21,408 bases of DNA. It comes from Nemertoderma westbladi (Eukaryota; Xenacoelomorpha; Nemertodermatida; Nemertodermatidae). Of this stretch, positions 9,693 through 16,000 are shown in pieces. The position numbers and the translations under genes are program-made. The notes beneath the pieces were generated by a model. That model was not told the origin of the DNA. It searched no databases and saw only the letters and a program-made list of their open reading frames with translations. The stretch is from assembly GCA_032718475.1 (NCBI GenBank), contig JAUCBJ010006075.1, forward strand, positions 1 to 21,408, in the 5' to 3' direction. Numbering within the stretch: the first letter of the stretch is position 1; each line of letters begins with the position of its first letter.

Positions 9693-10056
9693 TTACACAG
9701 ACGTCTCGCTCTGCAACCTCAAAACGAATGTATTCTTACTCGGGTCCGGGGTGGGCAACTCGCGAATCTGAAAGTAAGGTAACCTGGATACCGCGACTAC
9801 TAGTTGGACACCGGAAGCCGAATGTCTGAGGCTAAAGTTAAACCCGCACCGGATGCTGGACAGAACAGATGTACTGGATTCTATAGTCCACTCTTCCTTC
9901 GATTTCATATCGTTCGCGTTACTGATTACAGCTCCGGGACTCAGGTATTCTTCCAGGAAAGCTCGTGGAGTGAAGTCCTGCTCTATGCAGACTGACAGAT
10001 GTTTGAGTATCGCTTCGGTAGAATGGTGATGGTGCTGTCTGGTTGCCCGTAGATAC
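9693..10056 (-). CDS. vangl: Vangl exon 5 (C-terminal cytoplasmic domain, PDZ ligand)
   Basis: The exon starts after the acceptor ttcaattacag (AG at 10058-10057). Its first base completes the Arg codon begun in exon 4, giving LQR-YLRATRQ, which matches the family's K-YLRTTRQ. It encodes 120 residues: a His run (HHHH), the STEAILKHL helix, the FTPRAFLEEYLSPG block, and the last FVLRLQSETSV, ending with TAA at 9695-9693. The ETSV terminus is the PDZ-binding motif used by Vangl to bind Dishevelled, Scribble and similar partners. The middle (about residues 545-605 of the model) is more diverged than the ends. The same frame is open upstream through the intron into the 11-bp repeat array. Confidence 0.93.
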
Positions 10057-13000
10057 CTGTAATTGAACAAAATAGTTATTGGCCGGAAATTCATATTTGA
10101 AAAAATTATGGGATTAGTAGTTCGGGTCAATACAGAGTTCGACCTGTAGCAGCATGGTAGCAGCATGGTAGCAGCCTGGTAGCAGCCTGATAGCAGCCTG
10201 GTAGCAGCCTGGTAGCAGCCTGATAGCAGCCTGGTAGCAGCCAGGTAGCAGCTGGGTAGCAGCCTGGTAGCAGCCTGGTAGCAGCATGGTAGCAGCCTGG
10301 TAGCAGCCTGGTAGCAGCCTGGTAGCAAAAGGGTAGCAGATTGGTAGCAGCCTGGTAGCAGTCTGGTAGCAGCTGGGTAGCAGCCTGGTAGCAGCAACCT
10401 GGTAGCAGTCTGGTAGCAGCCTGATAGCAGCCTGGTAGCAGCTGGGTAGCAGCCTGGTAGCAGCCTGGTAGCAGCCTGGTAGCAGCCTGGTAGCAGCTGG
10501 GTAGCAGCCTGGCAGCAGCCTGGTAGCAGCCTGGTAGCTGTCTGGTAGCAGCTGGGTAGCATCCTGGTAGCAGCCTGGTAGCAGCCTGGTAGCAGCCTGG
10601 TAGCAGCTGGGTAGCAGCCTGGTAGCAGCCTGGTAGCAGCACGGTAGCAGCCTGGTAGCAGCCAGGTAGCAGCCTGGTAGCAGCACGGTAGCATCCAGGT
10701 AGCAGCCTGGTAGCAGCACGGTAGCAGCCTGGTAGCAGCCTGGTAGCAACCTGGTAGCAACCTGGTAGCAGCCAGGTAGCAGCCTGGTAGCAGCACGGCA
10801 GCAGCCTGGTAGCAACCTGGTAGCAGCCTGGTAGCAGCCTGGTAGCAGCCTGGTAGCAGCCTGGTAGCAGCCAGGTAGCAGCCTGGTAGCAGCCTGGTAG
10901 CAGCCAGGTAGCAGCCTGGTAGCAGCTGGGTAGCAGCCTGGTAGCAGCCTGGTAGCAGCCAGGTAGCAGCCAGGTAGCAGCCTGGTAGCAGCCTGGTAGC
11001 AGCCAGGTAGCAGCCTGGTAGCAGCTGGCTAGCAGCACGGTAGCATCCAGGTAGCAGCCTGGTAGCAGCACGGTAGCAGCCTGGTAGCAGACTGGTAGCA
11101 ACCTGGTAGCAACCTGGTAGCAGCACGGTAGCAGCCTGGTAGCAGCACGGTAGCAGCCTGGTAGCAGCCTGGTAGCAGCCTGGTGGCAGCCTGGTAGCAG
11201 CCTGGTAGCAGCCTGGTAGCAGCCTGGTAGCAGCTGGGTAGCAGCCTGGTAGCAGCCTGGTAGCAGCTGGGTAGCAGCCTGGTAGTAGCTGGGTAGCAGC
11301 CTAGTAGCAGCCTGGTAGCAGCCTAGTAGCAGCCAGGTAGCAGCCTGGTAGCAGCCTGGTAGCAGCCTGGTAGCAGCCTGGTAGCAACCTGGTAGCAGCC
11401 AGGTAGCAGCCTGGTAGCAGCACGGCAGCAGCCTGGTAGCAACCTGGTAGCAGCCTGGTAGCAGCCTGGTAGCAGCCTGGTAGCAGCCTGGTAGCAGCCT
11501 GGTAGCAGCCAGGTAGCAGCCTGGTAGCAGCCTGGTAGCAGCCAGGTAGCAGCCTGGTAGCAGCTGGGTAGCAGCCTGGTAGCAGCTGGCTAGCAGCACG
11601 GTAGCATCCAGGTAGCAGCCTGGTAGCAGCACGGTAGCAGCCTGGTAGCAGCCTGGTAGCAACCTGGTAGCAACCTGGTAGCAGCACGGTAGCAGCCTGG
11701 TAGCAGCACGGTAGCAGCCTGGTAGCAGCCTGGTAGCAGCCAGGTAGCAGCCTGGTAGCAGCACGGTAGCAGCCTGGTAGCAGCCTGGTAGCAGCCTGGT
11801 AGCAGCCTGGTAGCAGCTGGTAGCAACCTGGTAGCAGCCAGGTAGCAGCCTGGTAGCAGCACGGCAGCAGCCTGGTAGCAACCTGGTAGCAGCCTGGTAG
11901 CAGCCTGGTAGCAGCCTGGTAGCAGCCTGGTAGCAGCAAGGTAGCAGCCAGGAGGCAGCCTGGTAGCAGCCTGGTAGCAGCCAGGTAGCAGCCTGGTAGC
12001 AGCTGGGTAGCAGCCTGGTAGCAGCCTGGTAGCAGCTGGGTAGCAGCCTGGTAGCAGCTGGGTAGCAGCCTGGTAGCAGCCTGGTAGCAGCCTGGTAGCA
12101 GCCTGGTAGCAGCTGGGTAGCAGCCTGGTAGCAGCCTAGTAGCAGCCAGGTAGCAGCCTGGTAGCCGCCTGGTAGCAGCCTGGTAGCAGCCTGGTAGCAA
12201 CCTGGTAGCAGCCAGGTAGCAGCCTGGTAGCAGCACGGCAGCAGCCTGGTAGCAACCTGGTAGCAGCCTGGTAGCAGCCTGGTAGCAGCCTGGTAGCAGC
12301 CTGGTAGCAGCCTGGTAGCAGCCAGGTAGCAGCCTGGTAGCAGCCTGGTAGCAGCTGGGTAGCAGCCTGGTAGCAGCCTGGTAGCAGCTGGGTAGCAGCC
12401 TGGTAGTAGCTGGGTAGCAGCCTAGTAGCAGCCTGGTAGCAACCTGGTAGCAGCCAGGTAGCAGCCTGGTAGCAGCACGGCAGCAGCCTGGTAGCAACCT
12501 GGTAGCAGCCTGGTAGCAGCTAGGTAGCAGCCTGGTAGCAGCCTGGTAGCAGCCTGGTAGCAGCCTGGTAGCAGCCTGGTAGCAGCTGGGTAGCAGCCTG
12601 GTAGTAGCTGGGTAGCAGCCTAGTAGCAGCCTGGTAGCAGCCTAGTAGCAGCTGGGTAGCAGCCTGGTAGCAACCTGGTAGCAACCTGGTAGCAACCTGG
12701 TAGCAGCCTGGTCGCAGCCTAGTAGCAGCCTGGTAGCAGCCTGGTAGCAACCTGGTAGCAACCTGGTAGCAGCATGGTAGCAGCCTGGTAGCAGCTGGGT
12801 AGCAGTCTGGTAGCAGCTGGGTAGCAGCCTGGTAGCAACCTGGTAGCAGCATGGTAGCAGCCTGGTAGCAGCCTGGTAGCAGCTGGGTAGCAGCCTGGTA
12901 GCAGCTGGGTAACAGCCTGGTAGCAGCTTGATAGCAGCCTGGTAACAGCTGGGTAGCAGCCTGGTAGCAACCTGGTAGCAACCTGGTAGCAACCTGGTAG

Positions 13001-16000
13001 CAACCTGGTAGCAGCCTGGTAGCAGCATGGTAGCAGCCTGGTAGCAGCTGGGTAGCAGCCTGGTAGCAGCCTGGTAGCACCCTGGTAGCAACATGTTAGC
13101 AGCCTGGTAGCAGCCCCAATATGAATGTCTAGAAATGGTTTGCCAGCCGCCACTCGCCACTCAAACCAGAGCGTCGTCTCCAACCACTACTAGGATCGGC
13201 ATGCCGCATTGCAGCTGCATTTTTAAGAATGCTGTGCCGGCTTCAGCTCTCGGGGCAAATACCGCACCCTGGTTTGCCATTCCACAGGGTGGGTGTCGCA
13301 ATGGAGTCAGATATGAGGCCCATCACCCATATCTACTCTGGCGCACATGACCCACCATTGGCTGTTGCAGCTCATCTGTTGGGTCATGCCCTGTACCCCT
13401 GCTGCCAGGTGCAGGTCGCAGTGAAGTGCTCTCAGAGTGGACATGAGAACACTCTACTCCTGACCAGCCATTCGTAGATCACCATCTGCCTGGTCAGGCC
13501 ATATACCCCTGCAGCCAAGTATATGGGTCCTTAATCCAGGACCAAGGGCGTCCTTATCCCAGAACGAAGGGGGTCCTAGTTACAGGACCAGATTTGCCCT
13601 AGTAATAGGGTCTATGCAGCTACAGGTGGCACCTCCTTTATGCTGCATGGAGGTGACAAGTTTTCTTGATCAATGACCTAGAATACCTGACCTGAAAAGG
13701 TCAGGTATTCTAGGTCTCCAACCACAACCCACGCGTATAGAAGAATACATAAAAATTAAAAGTTTATAAGTGATGATCAATATTTAATATTATAACTTTA
13801 AATTCAGAAAATATAGGAAAGCAATCAAAGGGTTACAAGTGTTAATAATATATTCTGTAAATATGATATTGGAGGTTAAATTATCCTGGGAGCAATTAAT
13901 TGTCCGGGGCCAATTGTCCTACTGTAGTTCCCTAGTACAAATTGAAACGAAATTAATGTGTTATTACGGGATGGAATAGAGCTCAGGTTACCTGTATAAA
14001 ATAATAATATTAAATATTAACAGTAATAACAGCTTTCTGTCAATCAGAGATTAAACTAACTAAACAAAGAATAAATAATAAATAAATGAAAAATAAACTC
14101 CTTCCCCTCCCCTTCTTTGTTCATTAAAAACTTATCTTTAAAAAAATTGATTTTGTTTTTTATAACCCTTGAGTTATGTGCACATACAATCTATAAATAA
14201 TCACTGTATTTAATACAACACGCACCTCTGCAAGGTGTGTGCGAGACTTGGGAACACAGCCTTGGCCGCCTCATCAGGCCCCATCATCGCCAACCCTGGG
14301 AGCCTATCCGCTTCGCTCTGAATTCTCTTTATGTGCGTGAAAGCTTCCTCCGCAGCTACCATCAGCCTCGCACGTCGTTTCCGCACCTAATAATGTAAGC
14401 AATAAGATAATAAAGTAAGCAATTTGAAAATAAAGTATGTTATAAGATAATAAAGTAAGCAATGTGATAATACGGTATGTTATAAGATAATAAAGTAAGC
14501 AATAAGATAATAAAGTAAGCAATAAGATAATAAAGTAAGCTATAAGATGATAAATTAAGCAATAAAATAATAAAGTAAGCAATAAAGTAATCAATTATTA
14601 CTATTATAATTCTAAACAAAATTTAATATTAAATAGTTGTTTAAATTTGATTTTTTTATGTTTAATTTATAGTTTGATTGAACAGTTATTGTAGTTGATT
14701 AACTTATTGATAAATTTTTTCAAATTACTGTACATTGATCAACAATAATGATCCTCTAATATCTGTCCTGAAATTGAGACACAGCAACAAAGCAATTTTT
14801 TCAATATCTTACAGAAAATGCCGAGTTCTATATAATTTTAATGCAGATTGCATAAAGCCATGTTTGTAATCAAGTAATTGGGGAACCGTACTATACGTTT
14901 GTAATAATAACATTTACGTGGGGACTTCATGCAGCACTTAAGACAAGATGAGCTTTTGCGTAGCAGCAAAATTAGTTGACCTAGTCATTCGCCCCCTAGC
15001 GGCTGACAAAGGAACTATCTGTGTGTAGAATTTTTAAACTTTATATAGACTACATCTGTACCAAGTTTGATTTCATTTCAACAATAATTAATCAACAATA
15101 ATTGATCAAACATATCCAACAATGACGAGAGACAACAACAATGAAGTTATACCTATTCTAGAACTCTACAATTCTAGTGTGGGAAGAGCTCGTAGACTAG
15201 GAGAGGCGGTATAATTACTGGAACGTCTGTCATCGTCATTTAAAATGTTTGAAAGCAAATAAGTCGGCCAATTTTTGATTAAATGGAACCAAACTTGGTA
15301 AATATGTTGTCTATAAAAAGTTTAGAAATTGTAATCACATACTTATAGTTACCTTCTCAGCCGCTGGGGAGCGACCAGATCCACTAATTTCACTGCAAAG
15401 ACTCAACTTGACTTGGTGCGGCGAAGTCCCCCACGAAAGTATAGATTGAAGTAGGCCTTACAGTATTGTTGTAATGATCAATTGACTGAAATATTTTATT
15501 AAATTTCATGGGCCTACAGCATTACAAATGTGTGATGAATATATAGAGATAGATTAGATAAATTAATAGCCTTTCCAGCTTTCGTTATATTATTAATAAG
15601 TTTAGAATCCAGTACTCAATTAAACAGATAAACCGTCACTATAATAGAGATAGTTACCGTTTCAATCCAACATGACATAGGATAATGGATTACCCCTAAA
15701 ACATTGCGGCCTTTAGTGAAGGAGAGGATGAACACCCCATATGTTCGAAGGGTTTCTCAGACGGTAGAAATAAAGATTGTTGGTAAGAATTGTTTCTGCT
15801 TGGGTCTATAAAACACTTAGTATTTTCAGCTATCGCTTTATTCGCTACAACATTATCTATAATCAACGCACCTTTCTCTCGATCTCGGATTCCTCATAGA
15901 ATCGATCGTTCCTCCCGCTATCTCGTTGTCTCGCCGCCGCGGCTAACAAGGCCTGAGACGCCCCTAGCGGGTCCTCATTCCCACCGTCTACGTTGTAGAA

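Noticed and set aside
10114-13183. Seven or so long minus-strand ORFs (up to 584 codons) with LLPGCYQAATR repeats as a gene family of repeat proteins
   Set aside because: They are a direct consequence of an 11-bp tandem repeat without stops on that strand. All three frames give the same peptide, and codon positions show no preference for one frame. Only the one frame joined to exon 5 is noted as a possibility.
13116-13477. Plus-strand ORFs of 71 and 82 codons in the GC-richer block
   Set aside because: Overlapping frames, no recognised motif, and no acceptor/donor pair that would fit Vangl, whose exon 4/5 junction is already complete without them.
13675-13730. Helitron 3' end (hairpin before CTRR)
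   Set aside because: There is no CTRR followed by T within the usual distance after the hairpin, and no matching 5' TC end was found.
14304-14594. 96-codon hydrophobic minus-strand ORF
   Set aside because: The translation of the 20-bp minisatellite only imitates a membrane protein, and it enters Vangl exon 4 in the wrong frame.
10143-14596. CRISPR array or telomeric repeat
   Set aside because: The 11-bp and 20-bp units are contiguous with no spacers, and neither unit resembles a telomere repeat.
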